DNA of 62,000 nt from positions 17,410,172 through 17,472,171 of the forward strand of contig CM022669.1 in NCBI GenBank assembly GCA_012295275.1, read 5' to 3'. A program made the translations under genes and the position numbers. This DNA comes from Chrysomallon squamiferum (Eukaryota > Mollusca > Gastropoda > Neomphalida > Peltospiridae). Numbering within the stretch: position 1 is the stretch's first letter; each line of letters opens with the position of its first letter. This document shows, in pieces, positions 30,579-41,928 of the stretch. The notes beneath the pieces are model-generated. The model was not told the origin of the DNA. It did no database searches and saw nothing but the letters and a program-made list of their open reading frames with translations.

Positions 30579-33500
30579 TTATATAATAATTAAATTAATA
30601 ATAATATAATAATAAAAATAAAATCAACATTACTAACAATAATAATAATAAAAGTATTAATAGGAATAGTAATAGTAATAACAATAACATAATAATAAAA
30701 AAGATGATAAATTAAAACACATTAAAAAGTAAAATAATTATATAAAAACAATACGGAAGTATAAATATTAAAATAATATACATCTGTTAGAAATATTTTT
30801 TAAAACAAAATAAAAATGTAACATATCAGATAGAATTTACACCAGTGTATACTGACACATGAACTCACGAAGTACTCACAGGAATGATGGCAGCACAGAC
30901 ACCCACTGGTTCATGTCTGGTGTAGCAGAAGAAATTTCCATCTGCACACAAAAAATAAGAAATACATTTTAAGTATTATACTGATATTTAGTATGTAAAC
31001 CTGTATTATGAAAGCACTGGATATATCAAAATAACCTTCAGATGTATTTTAATATCAGTTAACTACAGCATAAACTGTATGTGAAAGAATTATTTACAAC
31101 AGCTTTTCATTTTGATTACAAAAGTATGAATTAATAATCATTTTATAAAAAAATATCTATGAATCTTTTTCACTCTTTTTTTTCCTTGGTGTTATATATA
31201 AATATTTAACAATTTCAAATACTTTCTACAATTATTTGCTTTTAAGTACATTCATTATTTGAAGGTTCTTTTTAAAGCTGGCTCAGATGAAAATTTAATT
31301 TAAGTATGTTGGGTCATATGATCCGATACCAGCTTGTCCAAGCAGGTATCAGATCGCAACTCTAAACACTGAGCTTACTGGGTTTCACTATAAACATGAA
31401 TAATTCATGTTTTGGTTTGTAAACTAATGTTCTGTTACAGGGGGGGCTGTTAAACTATTATTTATGTAACTTACTGACTGGAATGGTTTTCCCCTGTATT
31501 TTGTCACTCCATCCTGCATAGTAGCGGATCACTTGAAGAGAGAAGTCAAGATCTCCTGATGCAGCAACATAACTTTTCCCATTGTCCAGAGTCTCCAAAC
31601 TCTACACAAAAAAAACAAAAACAAATTCCAGTATTTATTATTAAATTTTTCCTTAGATAGATAAATCTGTCATGAAAAAAAAAAAAAGACCAACAGTTTC
31701 TGTGGTTGCACTGATGAAAATCTTGCACACCCAACATGCATGTCTCACTAAACTTTAGCTTCCATCCATCTCTAAAATCTGTGGTTCCAGAAAGAAATGA
31801 AAATGCTGAATGTTAATTTAATATTAAAGGAAGAGAAATGGGTGTAATTAAAACAAAGAGTACTCACACAAATGTAGGCTCTGTCTCGTTCCATCAAGTC
31901 GGCCAGTTTCCACAGAAGACTGCCTTTCTTGCTGGCATCCATTCGTCGCCATGGTGACCCCAGTTTGAAAGCCTCTTTGGCTGCTGCAACGGCTTTGTCA
32001 ACATCGGCCTGAAGAAGAGGACAGCCAATAATTACACAACCAAAAATTACTTTCTCTATTGAAGTAAACAAATTTTTGACAAGGTATGTCAGTATCTGTC
32101 TGTGTAAATACACTAATATTGATGACTGATTAAAGTATGAAAATGTGAATTTATTAACTGTATGTAAAAAACTCCTATAAACACATTTACTGAATGTGTA
32201 GTTTTTGAAAAAATGTTAAGTGGTAATTAATACTATCACATTAATGATTCATGTTGCACTTTACACCAGCTCAGACTTTTATTAATGGAAATAATATGCA
32301 AGGACAGGAATAAAAATGTTCTGATTGAAACTGTTATGCAGTTACACGGATTAAACAGGATATTCTGTCACTATCTCTTCAAAAACTCAGTTTTATCACC
32401 ACATGCATTATATGAGACATGAATTTTATGAAAACATCTGTAACTTTAATAAAAAATCAAAAAAATTAAAAATTAAAAAATAAATAAATTTAATACCTGT
32501 TACATTTACTATGCTTAAATTGTGCTATATAAATAAAATAATCTGGCAGTAGTGGTTATTTATATCCTGGTGATCGTACACTGATTGTAAAGTGTCTCTG
32601 TATAATTAATATACTGAGACACTTGTGTAAACCTGCTGTCATGTTTGTTTTTATGTAAATTAATGTGTAAAACCACTGACCTTGTCACCTTCCTGCACAT
32701 CAGCTATTTTTTCTTCAGTCACGGGATTGATGGTTGGAAACGTCTGGCCACTGACAGAATTAACATATTCATTGTTGATGAACAGCTGTGAAACCAGAAA
32801 CATACACTGCAGTCGAATAATCAACACATTATTAAACAATGATTAATTTATTTTGTTTCAAATAATTTTAAATAATAATAATAAATAAAAATAATTACAG
32901 AGTTTTTGATTTTGTAATCAAAAAAGAAATAAATCCATAAATATTTTTAAAATGAAAGATGAAAATGGCTAATTGATAAAAATAAAGTCATTTGACTTTT
33001 AAAAGATTTATATACTTACTGACCAGGAATATTTTGTTTCTTATAATTTTACATACATTTTTAAAAATAAGTACACAGTTTTTGAGTCTGAAATAATCCA
33101 TTAACATTTTTAAAATGAAAGATGAAAATGCCTAACAGATAAAATAAAGCAATTTCATTTTTCTTCTGGTGCTTTGATGTGAATGTGCATATGATATGCA
33201 TTTAAATATATATATATATATATATATAAAAAAAAAAAAAAAAAAAAGAGAGAGAAAGCCCTTTAACTCTTTCAGATACAGGAGACATGAATTTAGTTAT
33301 CTAGATATGCATAACTATTAAATACTTATTTCCAATGTTAATCATGAAAACGTATGATGAGAGTAATATATCAGTTCACATAGTTTTGAAATTAATAAAC
33401 AGACGAAATGAATATTATTAATTTCTTTAAAATCTTGCTGACTGTAATATATGTTGTCAATGCGCCTTTACTGGTGTTTGCTTTGTATCACATTTAGCTC

Positions 33501-35049
33501 ATGGCCTGATTACAGATTTTTAAAGATTTTTTTACTAGGAACTTAAGATGCAGGATGTCAGTGATCAACTTCACGTAAAATCAACAATGTGTTTGTGTAA
33601 AACAAAAAGGATTTACACCCGTGTGGTCAAATTCATCTCCTAGTATTTACACTAAATATTTACACTGTCGAAAGTAAATTTTATTGTTGATAGAGTGTAA
33701 CTATAATGAAATGCTTGTCTTGTTCTTTAACAGCTTCATTTTATATAAACTAAAACAATTCTTATTAATTTTCTTTGTCACTACTGGTTTTCTTTAAAAC
33801 CTTCTTAGGAAACTGTATTTATTAAAAAATCATGAATAAAATAAACATTTAATAAATGGGTTAATTTATATTTTCAGTGCATATTCGGCCCAGGTAATTG
33901 CAACAGGTTTAGCAAATATTAAAGCCAATACTTGTAAAAATTTAGCAAAGGTTAAATGCAGTAACAACAACATGTTTGGCTGAAATGGTGAACAAATGTT
34001 TCATGTAGCATACAACAGCATCACAACCTGATCAAGAAAACATTCATCTGATACTTTTAGTCTTTTTTTCAAACTAAACCTTAAATATTATTAATAGCAA
34101 TAACAGGACTTCAAAATAGATAAAACTGTAAATAACCCAGTTGCTTTGTTTCATTAAAATAAAGACCTGAAGCTGATAATTAACAGATTTTTTAATTTTT
34201 AAAACACACTTCAACCCATACCTAATCCAACTTTAATTAACCAGGTCATAATATCAATTATCCAGATAATTTATGGATTAGCTGATTCTTTTAAACAAGG
34301 GGTCTAGGTTACATAAAAGGAAAAATGTCTCAAGATAAATTCGAACAGAAGATAAAAAGTGAAATGAAGGTCAGTTTTGTCCTTACTAAATAAGAAGATA
34401 ACTTTACTATTTATTTATTTATTTATTTAATATTTCAATGCACATTACATAAAACTTAAATTTGGCTTCCTAGCACAGTGTTATTAACTTCAAAAGTATT
34501 TTTTTTTTTTTTTTTTTTTTTTTTGGTAATTATTGAAGAGTGTTTTAATATAAAATCAAATGATTCCAGCTATTTAGAAAGTGTAAAACATTTTTAATTT
34601 AAATACTCTAATTTCATATACAACATATGAATGCTAAATGACACTTCAGGACAACAAAACTTATGTGTTGCACATACAGGAAGTTAATAGATTTACTGTT
34701 TTAATATAAATTGTACACTGTATCTGTGTAAAAACAGGCATCACATTTGACAAGATAAATAAACAAATTTTTTTGACTGAATGAAATGTTTAATGGTATT
34801 TTAATATCATCACAGGGAAACAAATAATTAAAAACTTATTAAAAAAAACCATTTGTATCTTTTGAAATGTATAAAATCAAATGTGGATGGATTATAAACA
34901 ATTCTATCACATTACTTTTGTTAAAATATATTTTATCAATAACATCATAACTTGTCACACGGTTTTTGTTATATTATACAAATATGTTTGTTTTAAGAAC
35001 AAAATTATGATATTACATAAATGTGTTAAAATTGCTGAATTTATTGACC

Positions 35050-35081
<32 letters not shown>

Positions 35082-36955
35082 GAAATGTTTTTTTCTTTTC
35101 TTTGAATGCATGGATGTGATATCTCTTCAATTTTTTTTATTATTAACGTTTTCTTCTTCATCAAGTTCTTTTTCTTTTGTGTTCATTTTTTAATCATTAC
35201 AGCTGCTTATCCCTGACTACTAACACATACAACATTTTGAAAAATACAGCTGTTGTGACAGTCCATAAACAAAAAACAAGAAAGTCAGTTTGTACCTGTA
35301 GAGCAGTGCTTTTTAATCTGACTGGTTCATCCAAGGGTAAAAGGAAGTATTTTAGGGGTTAATGAAACTAGAGCAATGAATGAAGGGTCTGTCTTAATCT
35401 ATTCTGACAGCTGTACTCTTTCTTCTGAACTTTGAAAAGTCAGAAGAAAAATATTCCTTCTAAAAATCTTATTTCAAGTTTAAGATTACTTCATGTAAAC
35501 AAGAAAACATTTAATGATTAACACACCTTTAACACATCTTTTCAAAAATTGTAATTTATTAAAAGAGTAAAACAAGTTAATTTATATTTCTTGCACATGT
35601 GAAAGATAGATGAAAATTACCAAAATCAGGTGAATGAAATCAGGTGATAAGAGACTAGTGAGTGAATGAAAGATTCAAGGGTTGCATGCTTTACCCAGTG
35701 ACATGCATGACAGCCTCCTTTAAACATTTAAACTTCTCCAAACAAACAAACACTGAATACAAAGGCTGCTTCAGTTAATCAAAGCATTAAAGCATCCTCA
35801 CACACACTGCCACACCATTATCCTTGACACACCACAACAGAGCTGTAAATAAACATATAACATTTATAAGAAATTCATCACGGGACACTTTTAGCTGACC
35901 TTCGCAATACCTGGTGTCCACAGGTCCACAACAAAACTAAGGTAATTGAGTCATGCTCTAACCTTCGGTCAGCTACAGGGATTGAGTGGCCTACATAACT
36001 GAGAGGTTGAAGCGAGAATATCAAGAATTAAAATATAAAGATCAATGCTTCTCTATGCAGCAGTCAAGACTGTCTTTTTCAAGGCAATGTCCATTGGTTT
36101 ATTTATGTCAGAGGCATGGGCTATGCTAACTTGTTAACAGCAATATGCAGTTACAAAGTCTCTTGTTGTTTGTTCAGTAATGTGCAGTTAAAAGGATTCC
36201 ATTTCGTAACAGAGACAAATAACTGTAACATAATAAAACATGGTGTTATTTAAAAAATATATATTCAGTAAGCTGATCAGCAAAAGCATTTGGCTATGCA
36301 CAGCATGCAAATTCAGTTACAGATACACACAAATTTGTAAACATTTATTAACATTTAATCAAACTGAATTGTTATTAGTTATACAATACTCTTTTTTTTT
36401 TTCAAAAATCCTTGCTATTTTTTAGTGTTGCTTAATTAATAATATAAAAAAGGAGAAAAAAAGCAACAAAGCAATAATACTAATAATTTTAAAAAATATA
36501 TATATATATATATATTTTTTTTTTTTTACAGAAAGTTCAAAATCACTTTTGGCATCCTCAATTAAAAGTGATATTCTCTATTTTGAATATTTATAACTGC
36601 ACATTTACTTTGTCTTCTGCAAGAAATTTCAGTGTAAAAAGAAGGATTGCTATATAACCTTGTCTAGGATAACTATTAAAGGAAATAAATTAACATACTT
36701 TAAAAAGAAGAAGGAAAAGATAATTATTTCGTATGCAGAAACGTTAAATCGTACACCTATACCTTTTATAACAATTATGCCACATATGCCTGAATACTAC
36801 GTACGTACGTTTCTGCAAAACCGATGGGTGCCAATGCTGGGTTTTAGCAAACTAAGTCTATATAACTATGAAAGAAAGAATGACAGTTTATTTAACTGTT
36901 TTACCTGCGTGTATTTTATCTCTGGGTTGCGTATTGGTGCTGGCAGACTCGTCAT
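24459..36955 (-). CDS. ALDH1A: Cytosolic aldehyde dehydrogenase, ALDH1A (retinal dehydrogenase) type, complete
   Basis: NAD-dependent oxidation of aldehydes to acids; ALDH1A enzymes make retinoic acid from retinal. Exons in transcript order: 36955-36905, 32785-32681, 32008-31868, 31601-31475, 30941-30880, 30393-30265, 29654-29541, 27887-27785, 27467-27283, 26952-26788, 26527-26370, 26076-26002, 24931-24892, 24491-24459. They total 1,488 nt with consistent phases, giving 495 residues plus a stop. An in-frame TAA lies just upstream of the ATG, and no mitochondrial presequence is seen, which favours ALDH1 over ALDH2. Catalytic residues are present: FTGSTE at 238-243, base Glu263 in LELGGKSP, nucleophile Cys297 in GQCCIAGSR, and [14 protein letters not shown] near the C-terminus. 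Assignment within ALDH1A is by overall similarity; retinal specificity is not shown. Confidence 0.95.
26580..26745. repeat. (GAT/AAT)n trinucleotide tract
   Basis: Imperfect GAT and AAT units in ALDH1A intron 10. Confidence 0.9.
27283..29654 (-). CDS. ALDH1A: ALDH1A exons 7-9: NAD-binding and catalytic core
   Basis: Exon 7 (29654-29541) carries the [10 protein letters not shown] loop and the FTGSTE nucleotide-binding motif. Exon 8 (27887-27785) carries the general base in [18 protein letters not shown]. Exon 9 (27467-27283) carries the catalytic cysteine in [12 protein letters not shown]. The 34-residue distance from Glu263 to Cys297 equals that in classical ALDH1/2 enzymes. Donor 7 is GTTGGT, a weak consensus, and lies inside a minisatellite unit. 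Confidence 0.93.
28262..28360. repeat. ~35-bp tandem repeat, three copies
   Basis: AAGTATTACATTACT followed by TATCTGAATAAT, repeated in ALDH1A intron 7. Confidence 0.88.
28870..29540. repeat. ~85-bp minisatellite, eight units, whose unit contains the ALDH1A exon 7 donor
   Basis: TCTCTAAC landmarks at 28931, 29019, 29118, 29201, 29286, 29371, 29444 and 29529 give spacings of 73-99. Each unit also has GTGAATTATTCAT and T-rich spacers. The last unit runs into exon 7: on the minus strand the donor is GAG then GTTGGTTAGAGA, and the next copy (29444) has AAG then the identical GTTGGTTAGAGA. Other copies read AAAGGTTAGAGA, or have lost the GT. Confidence 0.9.
30395..30720. repeat. (AAT)n-rich tract
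   Basis: AAT/AAC triplets starting directly at the exon 6 acceptor side of ALDH1A intron 5; the longest pure stretch is about 30540-30577. Confidence 0.9.
31300..31382 (-). mobile_element. Possible tRNA-derived SINE head with an internal hairpin
   Basis: On the minus strand, AAGCTCAGTGTTTAGAG resembles a tRNA D-arm / pol III A box, and GGTATCGGATC about 40 bases later resembles a degenerate B box. Bases 31320-31355 form a 16-bp stem (14 of 16 paired) with a 4-base loop. No target-site duplication or tail was identified. Confidence 0.35.
32786..36904. other. ALDH1A intron 1 (4.1 kb)
   Basis: The longest intron of the gene. It holds a two-copy ~170-bp duplication near 32.9-33.15 kb, (AT)n plus poly(A) at 33206-33247, a T run at 34499-34524 and an A-rich tract at 35050-35080. 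No exon-like frame was found. Confidence 0.75.
32890..33165. repeat. Two-copy ~170-bp tandem duplication
   Basis: Bases near 32898-32995 and 33072-33162 share AGTTTTTGA, AATCCAT and a long block around TTTTTAAAATGAAAGATG followed by AATAAAG, with small indels. Confidence 0.8.
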
Positions 36956-37044
36956 CTTTAGTTATTTGTAACGAATTGTAATTTTCAACAGCAGCACGTC
37001 AGTGAAACTTCACTATTCGACTGGTTCTGGTAAAAGAGCGCTTC

Positions 37045-37090
37045 TATATATAGAACAACACGTGACCCGGTGTTTTTAACACGTTGACCC
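37045..37090 (-). promoter_or_regulatory. Candidate ALDH1A core promoter: TATA box, E-box, direct GGGTCA half-sites
   Basis: Read on the minus strand: GGGTCA (37090-37085), 16-base spacer, GGGTCA (37068-37063) overlapping CACGTG (37064-37059), then TATATATA about 90 bases before the ATG at 36955. Nuclear-receptor binding is conjecture, as the spacing is not a classical DR1-DR5. Confidence 0.4.
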
Positions 37091-37300
37091 ATCAATGTAA
37101 ATATATGAGTAACGTGATCTTGCGGGTTTTTTTTTTTTTTTTTTTTCTTTTCTTTTAAAGTTAATTTACAAATAAAATAAACATCAGGTTTATTTTCTAC
37201 ATCAGTAAATGTCATAATTATTCTCGATGGAACTTAAAAGCACAAATCCAGTTGTTCTAAACTTAATTTGTAAAATTATTCAGCAAACATTTTTATCTCT

Positions 37301-37302
<2 letters not shown>

Positions 37303-37346
<44 letters not shown>
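37303..37346. repeat. (CA)n microsatellite in the bidirectional promoter
   Basis: Pure dinucleotide tract about midway between the two start codons. Confidence 0.95.
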
Positions 37347-37347
<1 letters not shown>

Positions 37348-37729
37348 TTAATAATAAACTTTAAAATAAGTAAATAGGCAACTGGCAGTAGCAACATCAT
37401 CTGAAATCATGTTTGTTCTAATAATGAGGTAACAATTAACATTTTATAATATAACTTGTTTAATTTCACCTTTTATTATTGTATCTCTATACATATCTGG
37501 GCCAAAGTTAAACAGCGATACAAAATATATAGTTTGCTTGTAACACACATAACATACATACACACGCACACAAATAAAAATATCTATTTGTGAAAATAGT
37601 ATTATCAGTTCTTTATTTATAATTATATGTCATTTTGGCCTTCCATAGTTGACCAACTGGCACTGAAATAAAACCCACAACAGTCTGCGTGCATGCATTT
37701 TGTTCAAGCACGTCCACGGTGTCAGTTAA

Positions 37730-38011
37730 ATGGTTTTAACAGTTCTCGGCACTTGGACTTTTGCTGCAGCGGCCGTTGACGTAACCGCGAGACTTCTGTC
37801 AACATCGTTCAACGTCGTCGATGCCGTCGAAGCAGGCATCAACGGTTAGTGTTGTACGTTGTTATGTTATCGTTGACCTAGTGCTAAAGTAAATATTCAA
37901 AGCTCCACATTCATGCGGTGATTGAAGATAAAGAAAAAGGTCAAATCATTTCGTGAGATTTCAGCCGGGGGATTTTTATGCAGATTTACACACACGCGTG
38001 CACACACACAC

Positions 38012-38059
<48 letters not shown>

Positions 38060-38233
38060 ACACACACACATTGATTTTTTTATTATATATTTTTAAAAAT
38101 TAATCATGGTACATTAGTATTATGTTTATTGTAGTCATTTCATTGGAACTGGTTTTCAGTTTCAGAATAACCAATTAAATATCACTTAATGCAGATATAT
38201 GGCACCCTTTTCAAAAAGTTTTGTTTGCAAGCT

Positions 38234-38275
<42 letters not shown>

Positions 38276-38867
38276 TTTCTTTAATAAAGAAACTTTGCTT
38301 CATATTTGAGCCAACAGTGAAAGATCTTGGGGTTACATACATATATATATACACACACATACATACATATATATACATTATAGATACATACATACATACA
38401 TAATTATGCAAGTAGAAATTAGCTTAAACATAAGACCATTTTAAATTATCTAAGCTTTTGAACTTCTAATTACTTTTGATATAATTTAAGAACTAACAAA
38501 AAAAACAAACAAAAAAACAAATTGTAATACTTTGAAAATTGAGAGTGACAGTGAATGAAATGATTGAAAATTCTGTCTTCATATTTTAGATAAAACATGC
38601 AGATCTGCCATTGATCTCAATCAGGACATCAGATTATGTGAACTAATTGTCCTCGATTAAAAAATTAATTTTTTAAAATTTTATTTTATTTTATTTTTCC
38701 TGAGAACTTAAATCAAATCGTGGTGACCTTTACTTCAGATATCATAGGAAAGCCAAAAAGCTTTAACATGACAAAAGATTTTAAAACTACAGTACCAAAA
38801 CTGAGCTAGTGAAGAAACAACCTTTACAAATACTATGACTGTTAGCTAATGTTTAATGTATTATATA

Positions 38868-38917
<50 letters not shown>

Positions 38918-38988
38918 TACATACATTATACACACATATACATACATACAGACACATAAAACACACATATATATATACATACATACAT

Positions 38989-39040
<52 letters not shown>

Positions 39041-39598
39041 ATACATATATATATATTTCTTTGTTTCAGAAGTGGAGAAGTCACACAACATCAGTACGGT
39101 TGGACTTGGTAGGGGGAAGAAATGCAGAAGGTAACCTGGAACAGGATGCAGCCATAATGAATGGTGCAGATCTCAGTTTTGGATCTGTCACAGCTCTTCA
39201 AGGGTACCGTTGTTTTGAGAATTTTTTTAATTCTTACCTTCCTGTAGAATTTAATTATATCTTCAACTATCCTTTTTTTTTTTTTTTTTTTTTTTTTGAA
39301 TCATCATTGCTGAGCATTCTTCATCTCGAAATTGAAATTCAAAAGCTTTTCCGAGCAGCCAAAAAAGTATAGTTTTTATATGGTGTAGCAGACACAAATA
39401 TTATTTTATGCATAAAATTATTAAAAATAGAGTATGATACCATCTGCAGATGATTTGTTTAAGATGTATGAGAAATATAAATGAATTTTTGTTTACACTA
39501 GGATCCTGTTATAGAATATCACAATCATATTCCAAAATATGATAAGGGTATTCAACCTGTATATGGTTAATTATCACAAAAAAATAAAAAAAATAAGA

Positions 39599-39631
<33 letters not shown>

Positions 39632-41880
39632 ATATACACCAATCAAACAGTGATACAGCTTTGATTCTTTATGCACAAACAAGTCAGTTTCCAAAGATTT
39701 TCAAATTTCAAATAATTGTGAAACCTGTAATAACTTTTCTTTTCAAATGTTAAATAACACCTGTGAAAAACCTGGACATATTTTCAGAATATTTTATTTT
39801 GTTGTCAGTTACAGTATTTAGTGTTATTAAAAAAATGTGTTACTTTGCATACAGTTTTAATAACGTTTAAAGTTAGACAGACATCATTAAGTTATGTCTC
39901 ATTCTGTAGTACTGATCTGTTCAAATTAATCTTGTGAGATGGACATACAGTTTAATAAAAAAAATAAAAAATAAAAGAAGATGAAAAAATAAATGAAAGT
40001 AAAATTGAATACATGGTGATTATGAAAAAGTCCATGATTAAAATAAATGCGGAAAGAAATCATTAATTTAAAAACTCTTTTCAGTATTTCGAGACCAGTT
40101 TCTGTGGCTAAAGCTGTGATGGAAAAATCTCCCCATAGCATGCTTACAGGAGAAGGTGCCCTGAAGTTTGCTATTCAGCAAGGCTTTAATACAGAAGAGA
40201 CATTACTGGTAATATTTTCCATAAAATATCGCTCAGAAATCATTTTTTAATTATTTTTTTCTTCAGAGAACTAATCTGTAAAGCTATATTTGTGAGAGGA
40301 ACATAATAGATATAATAGTTTATTATCCATGTTTAATATATTTGTATTAAAAAAAACCCTGCTGTTTATTACTGAAAAGTTTATATTACCTTTCATATGC
40401 AGATAATATGTCAACATCATTCAGTGATACTGTATCTCAAAACTTGATTTTCTCTATATAGTTAATGTCAGTCATGTTACCCATGAATCTGGTTTTACTA
40501 CCAAAACTGCTTTGAAAAAATAGATGCTTCACATCAGTCATTTTACAACCATTCTGTGTTGCTTTAAAAGAATATGGCTTAAACATTTTGAGATAATGTA
40601 AAATTTCATTAGAGAATACATTTTTGCAGTCATTTTAATTTAATTACCAAGATAATTGTAATTTTTATTATTTTTATTTATTTATTTATTTATTTATTTT
40701 TTGTTTCTTTCAAATTGAAGTAATTGTAATTTTTTGGTTTTAGGTACCAAAAGCTCCAGGCGTCTGTTATAATCCAGAAAGCCATGATACTCTGGGTGTG
40801 CTAGCTGTAAACAACGACAATGTGTGCGCAGGTTGGTAATTAATGTATATTTTACATGTGTATGTATGTGCAATGGTTGATGGTACATGCAAATACATTT
40901 ATATTTCTGTCTTGTTTATGACATATATAATCATATAGTAATTTATATAATATGAACATTCACACGTATATTCATTTGACATGTTAAACAGAGATGCTTC
41001 ATTAACACAGAAAGAAATATAAATATACAAAGTTAAATAAAAATATAAAAAAGATACAAAGTTAAATAAAAATATAAAAAAGATACAGTGTTAAATAAAA
41101 AATATACAAATATACAAATGAATAAAAATTAATTTTATTTAATAAAAATTGGGAGAAAACAAAAGAATAACAAAAGAAAAGAAAAGAAAATAATAATATT
41201 GAAAACAAGAATTTCTTTTTTTTTTTTTGAAAATATGATAATAAATACGACTGATGTAATTATATTTATTTAGGTGTCTCAACAAGTGGAAAAGCAGGAA
41301 AATGTCCAGGCCGAGTGGGTGACAGTGCATTACCTGGGTGTGGTCTCTACGCAGGTGTGTGTAAATAAAGGAACAGAAATCAAGTTAAAGTGTTACTATT
41401 ATGGTACAGAGAAAATGGTCTAATAAAATTCTGAGTGATGATTTTATTGTTTTGGCAATTCACCAGACAGTGTAAAAATAAAATAATACTGTAAATATGC
41501 AGACTATTTTTAGATTATTTCTTTCTATTACCAAATAAAATATCATTATAATTTTAAATTTGAATAATATGATGGTTAAGAATGATGAAGAAAATAACTG
41601 CCAACTCTCTGTCATTAACAGCAAGGACTTTTTTCAAAAACACATAATTATATGTAATCTGGTTATAATGCTGAATAGTCACAGAAAAGGTTTAATTCTC
41701 AGATCCTCTATACTTAGGCTTTTTTTGACTTGTTTAGATTGTATTTGTAATGTCATATGGTAATTGTTATTTTAAAATGTATGCATTTACTGTACATCTG
41801 TGTGTATTAACAACTTGAAAAAAAGCTTACTGAAAGGAAATGCTCCAAAACAATACAAGACAAAAAAAAAAACAACAACA

Positions 41881-41928
<48 letters not shown>

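Larger units (their letters stand above)
36956..37729. promoter_or_regulatory. Head-to-head promoter interval between ALDH1A and the AGA-like gene
   Basis: 774 bases separate the divergent start codons. The ALDH1A side has a TATA-like TATATATA at 37045-37052, an E-box CACGTG at 37059-37064 and two TGACCC half-sites. A (CA)n tract at 37303-37346 sits in the middle. No clear TATA box is seen on the AGA side, where GC-rich sequence starts near 37690. Confidence 0.55.

Noticed and set aside
35870-36010. AGCTGACC / GGTCAGCT inverted pair in ALDH1A intron 1 as a possible structured RNA or SINE
   Set aside because: The arms are only about 9 bases and far apart; no pol III boxes or second copy seen.
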